A stretch of DNA of 64,000 nucleotides. Origin: JACVCJ01 sp052437175. GTDB taxonomy: Bacteria; Bacteroidota; Bacteroidia; CAIKAF01. The DNA lies in the NCBI GenBank assembly GCA_052437175.1, contig JBQVOK010000011.1:43073-107072 (forward strand), in the 5' to 3' direction. How positions within the stretch are numbered: the first letter of the stretch is position 1; each line of letters starts with the position of its first letter. The notes beneath the pieces are model-generated. The model searched no databases. It worked only from the letters and a program-made list of their open reading frames with translations, and was not told the DNA's origin. A program made the translations under genes and the position numbers. Positions 32,129 through 40,666 of the stretch are shown here, in pieces.

Positions 32129-33523
32129 TCAGAGACCGGCCAGTTCTTTCAGTTCGGTCACAAAACGCTGTGCCAGGGCATCGGCGCTGTGTGCATGCTC
32201 ACTTTCCGAATAAATGCGGATAATGGGCTCCGTATTCGATTTACGCAGGTGTACCCATTCCCTGCCGAATTCGATCTTAACACCGTCCACGGTAGAGTGG
32301 GGTTGTTCTGCATAGCGGCTGCGGATCTTCTCCAGCAGTCCGTCCACGTCCATACCCGCCTGTAATTCAATTTTATTTTTAGAGATGGTATAGGCGGGGA
32401 AACTGTTGCGCAGGGCGCTCATTTTCAGGTGGCGTTTTGCATACAGGGTCAGGAACAGGGCAATACCGGCCAGGGCATCGCGTCCGTAGTGCAGTTCGGG
32501 CAGGATCACGCCGCCGTTGCCCTCGCCACCGATCAGGGCCTGTGTTTTTTTCATCAGTTCCACCACGTTCACTTCGCCTACGGCCGAGGCGCTGTAGGAC
32601 CCGCCGCGGGCTTCGGTAATATCGCGCAGGGCGCGGGTAGACGACATGTTCGACACCGTGTTGCCGGCTTTGTGTTCCAGTACCAGGTCGGCCACGGCCA
32701 CCAGGGTATATTCCTCGCCGAACATACTTCCGTCTTCGCATACAAAGGCCAGGCGGTCTACGTCAGGGTCTACCACAATGCCCATGTGGGCACGGGTTTG
32801 CTGCACCTTGTCGGAAATGTCAGTAAGGTGGGCAGGCAGGGGCTCGGGATTGTGCGCAAAATCGCCGTGAGGTTCGGGGTTCAGCACCGATACATTCTTA
32901 ACGCCCATGCGGTGCAGCAGCTGCGGTACGGCAATGGCGCCCGAGGAGTTGATACCGTCTACCACCACCTGCAGATGCGCGTTCTGAACGGCTTCCAGGT
33001 CTACGTAAGGCAGTTGCAGGATGGCTTCGATATGTTCGGCGATAAAACCGCCTTCGATAGGGGTCACCTGTCCCAGTTCGTCCACCGGGGCATAGCTGAA
33101 GTCTTCCGCTGCGGCAATGGACAGCAGTTCTTCGCCCTGGGCGGCCGAAATAAATTCCCCCCGGGCATTCAGCAGCTTCAGCGCATTCCATTCTTTGGGA
33201 TTATGGCTGGCAGTGAGGATGATACCTCCCTGTGCGCCGAAATGCGGCACGGCCATTTCAACCGAGGGTGTGGTGCTCAGGTCCAGGCTGATGACGTCGG
33301 CACCGCAGCCGGTCAGGGTCTGTGTGGCCAGCTGCAGGAACATGGGGCCGCTCATGCGTCCGTCGCGCCCGATCACTACTTTTATTTTACGTGTTCCGGC
33401 TTCTTTCTGAAGCATTTGCGCAAAGGCAGAGGTGAATTTCACCACGTCGAGCGGTGTCAGGTTATCATCGGGTTTTCCGCCGATGGTACCACGTATGCCC
33501 GAGATCGATTTAATGAGTGTCAT
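32129..33523 (-). CDS. glmM: Phosphoglucosamine mutase (phosphohexomutase family)
   Basis: 464 residues with the four phosphohexomutase motifs: phosphoserine loop LTASHNPKEWNA, metal loop DPDVDRLAFV, sugar loop GGEGNGGVI, and phosphate loop RKSNTEPIIRIYSE. GlmM converts glucosamine-6-phosphate to glucosamine-1-phosphate for cell-wall UDP-GlcNAc. The start ISGIRGTIGG is typical of GlmM-like enzymes of Bacteroidota; a phosphomannomutase/phosphoglucomutase role is the alternative. Monocistronic, with an exact minus-strand -7 element at 33567-33574. Confidence 0.85.
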   Translation of the reverse strand: MTLIKSISGIRGTIGGKPDDNLTPLDVVKFTSAFAQMLQKEAGTRKIKVVIGRDGRMSGPMFLQLATQTLTGCGADVISLDLSTTPSVEMAVPHFGAQGGIILTASHNPKEWNALKLLNARGEFISAAQGEELLSIAAAEDFSYAPVDELGQVTPIEGGFIAEHIEAILQLPYVDLEAVQNAHLQVVVDGINSSGAIAVPQLLHRMGVKNVSVLNPEPHGDFAHNPEPLPAHLTDISDKVQQTRAHMGIVVDPDVDRLAFVCEDGSMFGEEYTLVAVADLVLEHKAGNTVSNMSSTRALRDITEARGGSYSASAVGEVNVVELMKKTQALIGGEGNGGVILPELHYGRDALAGIALFLTLYAKRHLKMSALRNSFPAYTISKNKIELQAGMDVDGLLEKIRSRYAEQPHSTVDGVKIEFGREWVHLRKSNTEPIIRIYSESEHAHSADALAQRFVTELKELAGL

Positions 33524-33566
33524 CCTGTTCTTTAGTAAAAATTAAATTTTCATAAATAACTCCGGG

Positions 33567-33574
33567 CAAAGGTA
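33567..33574 (-). promoter_or_regulatory. -7 element of glmM
   Basis: CAAAGGTA on the plus strand, an exact TAnnTTTG on the minus strand, 43 bases before the glmM ATG. No clear -33 element. Confidence 0.4.
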
Positions 33575-33672
33575 TCATTCAAGGCGTTCACCCATAAGCT
33601 GTATAACAAAATTTATGTTCATAGCCTGTTCAAAACTACCCCGTCTTCCTGTAAAAGGGGTTTCTTTTTTCA

Positions 33673-33680
33673 TAACTTTG
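33673..33680 (+). promoter_or_regulatory. -7 element of the TPR-aroE-coaE operon
   Basis: TAACTTTG, an exact match, 39 bases before the ATG at 33720. Confidence 0.45.
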
Positions 33681-33719
33681 TAGTATATTTAAGAAATCTT
33701 TGCGGAGGAAGACAAGTTG

Positions 33720-35138
33720 ATGAACGAGGAGTTTGAACGTAATGAAGAGCAGTTTGCTTCCGTATTGAAACAATACGAAACCATGATCAGGGAAAACAAG
33801 GTCGTTTTTTTTGATCTGGAGCAATTTGAAGACATCTTCGATCACTATTATGCTAAGAATAAGGTAAGTAAGGCCGAAAAAGTTCTTGGCATCGCATTGG
33901 AACAACACCCGTATTCCGGTGAACTGAAGATGCGCCAGGCGCAGATACTCATGCGCCGCAAAAAGTACGAAAAAGCCATAGATATTCTGGATAAGCTGCT
34001 GTTGATAGAACCGGGTAATGCCGATCTGTACCTGCTGCTGGCCGAAGCCTATTCGGACAAGGGCGACATGGAAAAAGCCGTGGAATGTTACCTGCAGGCC
34101 CTGCCTTTTATGGACCGCGAAGAGCACGATTACGTGTTCATGGACATTGCCGGCGAATACCTGAGCCATTCTGAATATGAAAAAGCCCTGGAATACCTGC
34201 AGAAAGCACTTAAGGTAAATCCGCATAACGACCTGATATACCTGGATATACTCTTTGCCTGCCAGGTGCTGGAAGAAGTGGAAAAAGCCCTCACGATCTA
34301 TCGCAAACAGGTAGACCGCGATCCGTACAATCACCTGGCCTGGTTCTACATGGGCGTGGCCCTGGCCGATGCCGACCGCAATACCGAAGCCATCGAGGCC
34401 TTTGATTTTGCCATGGTCATTGACCCTAATTTTTCGGAGGCCTTTTACCAGAAAGCCGAAATACTGATGGGACTGGGCAAGTACGAAGAAGCCATCCTGG
34501 TGCTGAAAGACCTGAACGACGAAAGTAAAATGACGGCCGCCTCCTGCTACATGCTGGGCGAATGTTACGAGAACCTGGCCGAATGGCACGACGCGCTGCA
34601 TTACTACCGCCTTTCCACGCGGCTGGACCCGAATTTTTCGGATGCCTGGCTCAGTATCGGGGTGGTGATCTATAAACTGGGCAGTATCGACGAGGCCCTG
34701 GGCTATGTGCAGAAGGCGCTGCGCCTGGACCCCAATAACGTGGACGCCCTGCTGTACCTCGGCGATATCAAGAAAGAAGCGGGGGCCTATCCCGAAGCGC
34801 TGGAAGCTTACGAAAAAGCCGCCCTGCTGGATAATGCCGTGATCGACCTCTGGCTCAATTATTCGGACCTTTTTGTGCAGATGGACGACCTGGACATGGC
34901 CATCGACATTATACGCGAAGGCTGCCGGAACATTCCCGAGTCGGCCGAGCTGAAATACCGCTGGGGCGCATACGAGTACATGAAAGGCAACCGGCAGGGA
35001 GCGTACATGCTTATCGACGATGCCGCTATGATAAATGCAAAAATTGCAGAAACCGAATTGTTAAATTTCTTTCCTTTGCTGCGGAATGATGTAACGATTC
35101 AGAATATTATCTATCGAAACTTGAACGATGAAAATTAA
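33720..35138 (+). CDS. Cytoplasmic TPR-array protein
   Basis: 472 residues, about eleven TPR units from near residue 45 to 440 (examples: GNADLYLLLAEAYSDKGDMEKA, NHLAWFYMGVALADADRNTEA, PNFSDAWLSIGVVIYKLGSIDEA). No signal peptide or TM helix. It is a likely scaffold or adaptor; the partner is unknown. The ATG at 33720 is preferred over the adjoining TTG at 33717. Its last 11 bases overlap the next gene, making it the first gene of a six-gene coupled operon ending with coaE. Confidence 0.8.
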   Translation: MNEEFERNEEQFASVLKQYETMIRENKVVFFDLEQFEDIFDHYYAKNKVSKAEKVLGIALEQHPYSGELKMRQAQILMRRKKYEKAIDILDKLLLIEPGNADLYLLLAEAYSDKGDMEKAVECYLQALPFMDREEHDYVFMDIAGEYLSHSEYEKALEYLQKALKVNPHNDLIYLDILFACQVLEEVEKALTIYRKQVDRDPYNHLAWFYMGVALADADRNTEAIEAFDFAMVIDPNFSEAFYQKAEILMGLGKYEEAILVLKDLNDESKMTAASCYMLGECYENLAEWHDALHYYRLSTRLDPNFSDAWLSIGVVIYKLGSIDEALGYVQKALRLDPNNVDALLYLGDIKKEAGAYPEALEAYEKAALLDNAVIDLWLNYSDLFVQMDDLDMAIDIIREGCRNIPESAELKYRWGAYEYMKGNRQGAYMLIDDAAMINAKIAETELLNFFPLLRNDVTIQNIIYRNLNDEN

Positions 35139-35967
35139 ATTACCTTATTTGCCCGAACGCCCTGAGAAACCCCGCACCAACGGCCTGGCCATGGTGATGG
35201 ACAAGGGACTGGGATTACGCGCCGCCGAAGACATGGTAGAAGTGGCCGGGAAACATATCGACTTTGTAAAACTGGGCTTCGGTACCGCTATGGCTACCGG
35301 ACGCCTGGAAGACAAGATACAGTTTTACAAGCAGCACGGACTGCAGCCCTACCTGGGAGGGACCTTTTTTGAAGCCTGCGTGGTGCGCGACAAGTTCAAC
35401 GACTACAAAAAGCTGCTGAAAAAGCTGAAGATCGAAACGGCCGAGGTTTCCGACGGCAGTATCCACCTGGAAGCCGAAGAGAAGGCCAAATACATTTCGG
35501 ACCTCTCCCGCGATTTCCGCGTACTTTCTGAGGTAGGTTCCAAGGACTCCGGGATCTTTATTGCCCCGCAGAAATGGAAAAAACTGATGCAGATGGAGTT
35601 GGAAGCCGGTGCCTACAAGGTGATCGCCGAAGCCCGCGAAAGCGGAACGGTAGGTATTTACCGCCCGGGCGGTAAACCGCACGTACAGCTTATCCGCCAG
35701 ATCCTTTCGGCCGTAGACGGGGACAAGATCATCTGGGAAGCGCCCAATAAAGCCCAGCAGGTGTATTTCATCAAACTGCTCGGCGCCAATGTGAACCTGG
35801 GGAATATCGCCCCGGACGAGATCATTTCGCTGGAAGCCCTGCGCCTGGGCCTGCGCGGAGATACCTTCTTCGAGAACCTGCCCGAAAGCCTCAAAAAGCA
35901 ATACCTGCAGTTCAACGAAGAGGGTGTGGAACCCGAAATGGAAGAAGAACCAACCGAAGAAGAATAA
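35128..35967 (+). CDS. Phosphosulfolactate synthase family protein (ComA-like)
   Basis: 279 residues. A TIM-barrel with KPRTNGLAMVMDKGLGLR, HIDFVKLGFGTA, YLGGTFFEA, ETAEVSDGSIHL and VGIYRPGG matches ComA, which adds sulfite to phosphoenolpyruvate to give phosphosulfolactate, the first step to coenzyme M in methanogens. Bacteroidota make no coenzyme M, so the product probably feeds another sulfonate, for example sulfolactate or cysteate-type precursors of sulfonolipids; this is inference. The acidic tail (EEGVEPEMEEEPTEEE) is unusual. Coupled to the TPR gene upstream. Confidence 0.8.
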   Translation: MKIKLPYLPERPEKPRTNGLAMVMDKGLGLRAAEDMVEVAGKHIDFVKLGFGTAMATGRLEDKIQFYKQHGLQPYLGGTFFEACVVRDKFNDYKKLLKKLKIETAEVSDGSIHLEAEEKAKYISDLSRDFRVLSEVGSKDSGIFIAPQKWKKLMQMELEAGAYKVIAEARESGTVGIYRPGGKPHVQLIRQILSAVDGDKIIWEAPNKAQQVYFIKLLGANVNLGNIAPDEIISLEALRLGLRGDTFFENLPESLKKQYLQFNEEGVEPEMEEEPTEEE

Positions 35968-35973
35968 GATTTT

Positions 35974-36291
35974 ATGCGTGAATTAACCGTACAGGAACTG
36001 AACGAGTGGAGAAACTCCGGCAGGTCGTTCGTATTGATCGATGTAAGAGAACCGATGGAATACGAGACCGGTAATATCAGCGGGGTATCTATTCCCATGG
36101 GCGAAGTGCTGCAGCGCATCGGTGAAATTCCCCGCGAGGGCGATGTGGTGATCCACTGCAAATCGGGCGGCCGCAGCGGCAATATTGTGCGTTACCTGGC
36201 CTCCGAACTGGGTTACGATAACCTGTATAACCTGCAGGGGGGCATGCTGGCCTGGAAAAGCCAGATCGATCCCTCGGTACAAGTATTATAA
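35974..36291 (+). CDS. Single-domain rhodanese
   Basis: 105 residues forming one rhodanese domain: FVLIDVREPMEYETGNISG, then the active-site loop HCKSGGRSGN with the catalytic Cys and the Arg that defines the sulfurtransferase pocket, and LYNLQGGMLAW. It transfers sulfane sulfur, for example from thiosulfate. No signal peptide. Position between a phosphosulfolactate-synthase-like gene and a DedA gene suggests a link with sulfur metabolism but does not prove one. Confidence 0.88.
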   Translation: MRELTVQELNEWRNSGRSFVLIDVREPMEYETGNISGVSIPMGEVLQRIGEIPREGDVVIHCKSGGRSGNIVRYLASELGYDNLYNLQGGMLAWKSQIDPSVQVL

Positions 36292-36300
36292 ACGTTTTTC

Positions 36301-36957
36301 ATGGAAGTTATAAAGACTTTTCTGGATTTTTTCTTACATCTGGACGATCACCTGCGGGACATAATCCTTAAGTACGAGAACTGGACCTACCTGATCCTTT
36401 TTGCCATTATTTTCGTGGAAACGGGCCTGGTTATCTGGCCTTTTCTGCCGGGAGATTCCCTGCTGTTCGCCGCGGGCAGTTTTGCCGCCGCCGGTATGCT
36501 GAACCTGGCCTACCTGCTGGTGCTGCTGTTTGTGGCCGCCTTCCTGGGCGATACGGTGAACTACCTCATCGGCAAATACTTTGGCGAAAAGATACTCTCT
36601 CTCAAACTCAGGGGCAAACCCATCGTAAAGCCCAAATACATGGAAAAGACCCATGCTTTTTACGAAAAGCACGGGCCCAAGACCATCATACTGGCCCGTT
36701 TTGTGCCCATTGTGCGAACGTTTGCGCCGTTCGTGGCCGGTATCGGTACCATGAACTACCGTAAATTCATCTCCTATAACCTCATCGGAGGGTTTATATG
36801 GGTGGTGGGCATTACGCTGCTGGGCTACTTTTTCGGTACCATTCCCATCGTAAAGGAGAATTTTGAGCTGGTGGTACTGGGTATCATCGGGCTTTCGGTA
36901 CTGCCTATCATTTTTGAATTTGTCCGCGGCTATTTCGGTAAAAAGAGCGCTGCGTAA
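36301..36957 (+). CDS. DedA-family membrane protein
   Basis: 218 residues, with five or six hydrophobic segments. Family features: ETGLVIWPFLPGDSLLFAAGSFAA near residues 40-65 (DedA E/G/P loop), the interior FGEKILSLK, and the GPKTIILARFVPIVRTFAPFVAG loop near 125-150 with the conserved Arg residues. DedA proteins scramble or transport lipids (such as undecaprenyl phosphate or phosphatidylethanolamine) in the inner membrane. It overlaps aroE by one base (TAATG). Confidence 0.9.
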   Translation: MEVIKTFLDFFLHLDDHLRDIILKYENWTYLILFAIIFVETGLVIWPFLPGDSLLFAAGSFAAAGMLNLAYLLVLLFVAAFLGDTVNYLIGKYFGEKILSLKLRGKPIVKPKYMEKTHAFYEKHGPKTIILARFVPIVRTFAPFVAGIGTMNYRKFISYNLIGGFIWVVGITLLGYFFGTIPIVKENFELVVLGIIGLSVLPIIFEFVRGYFGKKSAA

Positions 36958-37715
36958 TGAGACACTTCGGCCTGATCGGGTATCCGCTGGGGCATAGTTT
37001 TTCACCGGCATACTTTGCGGCTAAATTCAGCCGTGAAGGCATACAGGATGCCGTTTACGAAGCCTTTCCGCTGGAACAGATCAGCGATTTTCCCGCCTTG
37101 CTGCAGCGCTATCCCGATATCGCCGGGCTCAACGTGACCATTCCCTGGAAGGAGGCCATTATCCCTTACCTGGACGAACTGAGCGCCGAAGCCCGCGAGG
37201 CCGGTGCCGTAAATACCATTGCTTTTGAAGACCGGGACGGAAAGCGTATCCTGACGGGTTACAATACCGATATCGCCGGTTTTTCGCAGACCCTGGCGCC
37301 GCATATCGATTCGTACCACCATACGGCACTGATCTTTGGTACGGGCGGGGCGGCCAAAGCCGTGGCCTACGTATTGCGTAAAATGGGCATCGATCATTAT
37401 TTCATAAGCCGGGGAGCCGAAGACCGGCCTAATCGTATACTGCCTTATTCCTACCTGAAACCGGAGCATATCCGTTCCATAAAACTGCTCATCAATACCA
37501 CGCCGCTGGGGCAGCACCCCGATGTAGACAACTGTGTGCCGATCGCGTACGAAATGCTCGATCAGATGCACGTACTGTACGACCTGGTGTATAATCCCGA
37601 AATGACCTTATTTTTGCAGAAAGGGCAGGAGGCGGGGGCCACCGTCATTAACGGCAGCGCCATGCTGAAGGCACAGGCCGAAGCCGCCTGGAAAATCTGG
37701 AACCGACATGAATAA
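36957..37715 (+). CDS. aroE: Shikimate dehydrogenase
   Basis: 252 residues. Shikimate-site residues GYPLGHSFSP and NVTIPWKEA (catalytic Lys), GAVNTIAFE, GYNTDIAGF, nucleotide-binding GTGGAAKAVAYVLR and the closing loop INGSAMLKAQAEAAWKIW. It reduces 3-dehydroshikimate to shikimate with NADPH in aromatic amino acid synthesis. Slightly shorter than E. coli AroE. Overlaps coaE by eight bases. Confidence 0.93.
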   Translation: MRHFGLIGYPLGHSFSPAYFAAKFSREGIQDAVYEAFPLEQISDFPALLQRYPDIAGLNVTIPWKEAIIPYLDELSAEAREAGAVNTIAFEDRDGKRILTGYNTDIAGFSQTLAPHIDSYHHTALIFGTGGAAKAVAYVLRKMGIDHYFISRGAEDRPNRILPYSYLKPEHIRSIKLLINTTPLGQHPDVDNCVPIAYEMLDQMHVLYDLVYNPEMTLFLQKGQEAGATVINGSAMLKAQAEAAWKIWNRHE

Positions 37716-38313
37716 ACCGGCACGTATAGGACTTACCGGAGGTATCGGCAGCGGCAAGACCACCGTGGCCCGGATCTTTGAAAAACTGGGTGTCCCCGTT
37801 TTTTACAGCGACGAATACGGTAAAAAAGCCTATGCCGACCCGGACGTACAAAAAGCGGTGCGGGAACTGCTGGGCCCTGCTGCGTACGGTACAGACGGCA
37901 ATATAGACCGGGAATACCTGCGCGCGCAGCTCTTCCGCGACAAGGATCTGCTGGGCCGCCTGGAGGCCATTATTCATCCCTGGGTGCGCAGGCAGTTCGT
38001 GCTCTTTTGTGAAGCGCACGCGGAGCAGGTATATGTGATCAACGAAGCGGCCATCCTGTTCGAAAAAGGGCAGGACAAGGCCATGGACCACGTATTGCTG
38101 GTTACGGCAGACCGGGAAGAACGCATCCGGCGGGTTATGAACAGGGATGGGATCAGCCGCGGGGATGTTGAAAAACGGATGGCGCTGCAGGAGAGCGAAG
38201 AGTCCAAGATATTGCGGGCGGGAACCGTTATTGTGAACGATGAGGAGGCCAGCCTGGACGAAAAAGTTTTTAACATTCACAAAATCTTCATGACAAAGAA
38301 TTGGGGAATTTAA
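37708..38313 (+). CDS. coaE: Dephospho-CoA kinase
   Basis: 201 residues. Walker A GLTGGIGSGKTTVAR, the substrate loop DREYLRAQLFRDKDLLGRLEAIIHPWVR, and VINEAAILFEKGQDKAMDHVLLV are all conserved CoaE features. It phosphorylates dephospho-CoA in the last step of coenzyme A synthesis. Last gene of the six-gene operon; no strong terminator follows it. Confidence 0.95.
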   Translation: MNKPARIGLTGGIGSGKTTVARIFEKLGVPVFYSDEYGKKAYADPDVQKAVRELLGPAAYGTDGNIDREYLRAQLFRDKDLLGRLEAIIHPWVRRQFVLFCEAHAEQVYVINEAAILFEKGQDKAMDHVLLVTADREERIRRVMNRDGISRGDVEKRMALQESEESKILRAGTVIVNDEEASLDEKVFNIHKIFMTKNWGI

Positions 38314-38359
38314 AAAATTTATCGCTTATTTGTGCCAAGCATTTTAATAATTAAAACCT

Positions 38360-38698
38360 ATGGAGCAACAACAAGTAGAACAATGGCTGGCACAGAATGC
38401 CAAGAAACTCCCTGCTGAGAGAGTTAACGAACTGAAAGATTTACTGCTGAAAGCGGACGAAAACAAAGCTACCGCTGCGCAGGCAATCAGTCTGAAAGAT
38501 GGTACCACTATGATGTTAATCGCCTGGATCGCCGGTGCTTACGGTGTTGACCGTTTCATGCTGGGCCAGACAGGTCTTGGTATTGCCAAGCTGTTAACAT
38601 TAGGTGGCTGCGGTATCTGGGCCATTATTGATATTTTTTCTGCATCTAAACGTGCGAAAGAGTACAACTACAACAAACTGAGAGAAGTACTGGCATAA
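38360..38698 (+). CDS. TM2-domain membrane protein
   Basis: 112 residues: an amphipathic helical N terminus (about 1-50) and a TM2 domain (LIAWIAGAYGVDRFMLGQTGLGIAKLLTLGGCGIWAIIDIF) with two TM helices joined by the conserved DRFxLG turn. TM2 domains occur in small membrane proteins of unknown function. The N-terminal part of this and the next gene are related, so they look like a tandem duplication. Ends at a terminator. Confidence 0.85.
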   Translation: MEQQQVEQWLAQNAKKLPAERVNELKDLLLKADENKATAAQAISLKDGTTMMLIAWIAGAYGVDRFMLGQTGLGIAKLLTLGGCGIWAIIDIFSASKRAKEYNYNKLREVLA

Positions 38699-38715
38699 TA
38701 CTTTGACTATGCCCG

Positions 38716-38744
38716 GCAGCCGCTTTTTTTGCGGCTGCTTTTTT
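38716..38744 (+). terminator. Rho-independent terminator after the first TM2 gene
   Basis: Arms GCAGCCGC (38716-38723) and GCGGCTGC (38731-38738), 8 bp perfect, T-rich loop and six T after it. Confidence 0.9.
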
Positions 38745-38750
38745 ATTTAA

Positions 38751-38758
38751 TACCTTTG
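38751..38758 (+). promoter_or_regulatory. -7 element for the second TM2 gene
   Basis: TACCTTTG, an exact match, only seven bases before the ATG at 38766. Transcription starting at the usual distance would give an essentially leaderless mRNA. Confidence 0.45.
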
Positions 38759-38765
38759 TAAACCT

Positions 38766-39137
38766 ATGGATAAGCAGGCACACATACAGTCATTCCTGAT
38801 GACAAACCGGGAGAAATTTCCCGACCACCGCATACCCGAGATCGAGAGTATGCTCAGTAATATCCCGGAAGATAAGATCTTCTATTTTTCGGCGATCGAG
38901 CTGAAAGATCCCACAACCTTACTTATTCTTTCCATTGTGGCCGGAGCTTACGGAGTAGACCGTTTCATGCTGGGTGATACCACCAACGGGATCTTCAAAC
39001 TGATCCTTACGAACCTCTGCTGTGTAGGATTTATCTGGGTGATCATAGATATTTTCAATGTACAGAGCCGTACACGGGAGTTCAACTACAACAAATTCCT
39101 GGAAACATACCGTTTAAATGGAGGCGACATCCAGTAG
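38766..39137 (+). CDS. Second TM2-domain membrane protein
   Basis: 123 residues with the same plan as its neighbour: helical N terminus (FLMTNREKFPDHRIPEIESML), then ILSIVAGAYGVDRFMLGDTTNGIFKLILTNLCCVGFIWVIIDIF. Two TM helices. The last 20 bases overlap the start of the following DUF2752 gene, so the pair are translationally coupled. Function unknown. Confidence 0.85.
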   Translation: MDKQAHIQSFLMTNREKFPDHRIPEIESMLSNIPEDKIFYFSAIELKDPTTLLILSIVAGAYGVDRFMLGDTTNGIFKLILTNLCCVGFIWVIIDIFNVQSRTREFNYNKFLETYRLNGGDIQ

Positions 39138-39534
39138 TCTTCGCAGTACGCACAGGAAAGAAATTTCTTACTTTGTGATATTAACAGCAGGCCTCGGTCT
39201 GCTTTTTTTTGTTGCCCCTCATCTTACGTCCAATAATGTACCCTTATGCTTCATCAAGACCCTTACGGGGCATCCCTGCCCGGGCTGCGGACTTACGCGC
39301 GGCTCGGTAGCCTTCTGGGATTTTGACCTGGCCACGGCCTGGCATTTTCACCTGCTGGCCATACCGCTCAATATCTTCCTGGTAGTTGTCTGGTTCTGGC
39401 TCCTGAAAGACCTGCTGCAGAAGAAGCACAGCTTTGTCCGTTTCTTCGAAAGGCCTTATCCCTGGTATGTATACGTTCTTGCCGTAGGTATACTGTTGGT
39501 CAACTGGATCCGGGCATTTCACAACGGATTATAG
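39118..39534 (+). CDS. DUF2752 membrane protein
   Basis: 138 residues with three TM helices (about 20-38, 80-97, 118-133) and the DUF2752 motif KTLTGHPCPGCGLTRG, a CPGCG cysteine pair facing one membrane side. DUF2752 proteins are uncharacterised; the cysteines suggest a metal- or thiol-dependent role. The ATG at 39118 lies inside the second TM2 gene. Confidence 0.85.
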   Translation: MEATSSSLRSTHRKEISYFVILTAGLGLLFFVAPHLTSNNVPLCFIKTLTGHPCPGCGLTRGSVAFWDFDLATAWHFHLLAIPLNIFLVVVWFWLLKDLLQKKHSFVRFFERPYPWYVYVLAVGILLVNWIRAFHNGL

Positions 39535-39610
39535 AATATTGGTCGTTATTTTGGAGTGCAGGCCGTAAAGTCTTAGTATATTGCATACATCTAAAACCTG
39601 AGAACCTTTT

Positions 39611-40006
39611 ATGGAAAACATGAATTCCGGCAATCCGCCTTCCTGGGGAAATAATCCTTACGGCTACAACATGAGAAACTCGGCGCCCCTGCCCAATGTA
39701 ACCACCGCACTGGTACTGGCCATCCTGTCCGTATTTCTCTGCTGCTGCTATGGTGTACCCGGACTGATCACCTCGATCGTGGCCCTTTTCCTGGCCAATA
39801 ATGCCCTTAAACTCAACCGCCAGAACCCGGAGGAATATCGCCGCAGTGACGTATCCAATGCCGGAGTGGCCCGTATCATCGCTATTATCGGCATCGTACT
39901 TTCGTCCCTGGGTACCCTGTACTTTATTGTATACGTTATCCTGCTGATCGTAAATCCGGACCTGGCCAACCGTAACGACGATGCGCTGAAAGATATCTTC
40001 GACTAA
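39611..40006 (+). CDS. CCC-motif membrane protein (DUF4190-like)
   Basis: 131 residues. A Gly/Asn/Pro-rich cytoplasmic start (SGNPPSWGNNPYGYN) is followed by two TM helices, the first containing LSVFLCCCYGVPGLITSIVALFL, which carries the CCC triplet that names this Bacteroidota family. The second helix (IIAIIGIVLSSLGTLYFIVYVILLIV) ends in a short acidic tail. Function unknown. It is the third kind of small membrane protein in this cluster. Confidence 0.75.
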   Translation: MENMNSGNPPSWGNNPYGYNMRNSAPLPNVTTALVLAILSVFLCCCYGVPGLITSIVALFLANNALKLNRQNPEEYRRSDVSNAGVARIIAIIGIVLSSLGTLYFIVYVILLIVNPDLANRNDDALKDIFD

Positions 40007-40023
40007 TTAATACCCCAACGAAT

Positions 40024-40377
40024 ATGGAAAATACCAATATGCCGGATGCCGGTAATTCCGAACCAAAGCCGGTTTCAAGACCCTTTATCATTCCGGAGAC
40101 CCTGCCGGAGTCCGAGAACATTATGCTCATGGGCATTTTATCGATCGTAACAGGCTGTATCGGGATCATTTTCTCGATCATCGCGCTGCGTAAGGTGCCT
40201 GCGGCCAGAGCTTTGTACCAGAGCAATCCGGGTAAATACAGTTCCGAATCCTACGGTAAGGTAAAAACGGGCGAAGCCTGTGCCTGGGTAGGACTGGTGC
40301 TGCATATTGCCGGTTTCCTGTTCGGTATCGTCTACATTTTCTTCATCATCGCTATGTCGGCCGGTAACAACTGGTAG
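40024..40377 (+). CDS. Membrane protein related to the CCC-motif family
   Basis: 117 residues with two TM helices (about 38-55 and 92-112). It has the same topology and a similar inter-helix segment to the neighbour (ALYQSNPGKYSSESYGKVKTGEACAW against NALKLNRQNPEEYRRSDVSNAGVAR), but the CCC motif is reduced to one Cys (IVTGCIGIIFS). Probably a diverged paralogue. Located 17 bp after the CCC gene and 4 bp before the second DUF2752 gene. Confidence 0.65.
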   Translation: MENTNMPDAGNSEPKPVSRPFIIPETLPESENIMLMGILSIVTGCIGIIFSIIALRKVPAARALYQSNPGKYSSESYGKVKTGEACAWVGLVLHIAGFLFGIVYIFFIIAMSAGNNW

Positions 40378-40381
40378 GGTT

Positions 40382-40666
40382 ATGGCGGCGGAACTATGGC
40401 CCATGCTGCCCTGCGCGTTTAAAACGTTCACGGGGCACGAATGTCCGGGCTGCGGTATACAAAGGGCTTTCCAGGCTCTGCTGCAGGGAAACCTGCAGGA
40501 AAGTATACAGCTGTACCCACCGCTTATTCCCATGTTGCTGCTGCTGCTGTTCACGGCATTTCACCTGCGTTTCCGTTTTGCCGGCGGGCATCGCATTATC
40601 CTGTGGGGATACATCGGGGTCATGGTATGTATCGCAATCCGTTACCTATGGAAACAGTGGATGTAA
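40382..40666 (+). CDS. Short DUF2752 membrane protein
   Basis: 94 residues starting with ATG at 40382 (MAAELWPMLPCAFKTFTGHECPGCGIQR), where CPGCG is the DUF2752 signature; then two TM helices (about 45-60 and 70-88). Shorter than the first DUF2752 protein. Its last 19 bases overlap the nnr gene, so this membrane cluster is coupled to NAD(P)HX repair. Other reading frames here are longer but do not begin with the signature. Confidence 0.8.
   Translation: MAAELWPMLPCAFKTFTGHECPGCGIQRAFQALLQGNLQESIQLYPPLIPMLLLLLFTAFHLRFRFAGGHRIILWGYIGVMVCIAIRYLWKQWM

Noticed and set aside
40441..40647. N-terminal extension of the nnr frame up to 40441
   Set aside because: The extra 69 codons lie over the DUF2752 gene in another frame and have no YjeF_N similarity; the ATG at 40648 begins the known domain.
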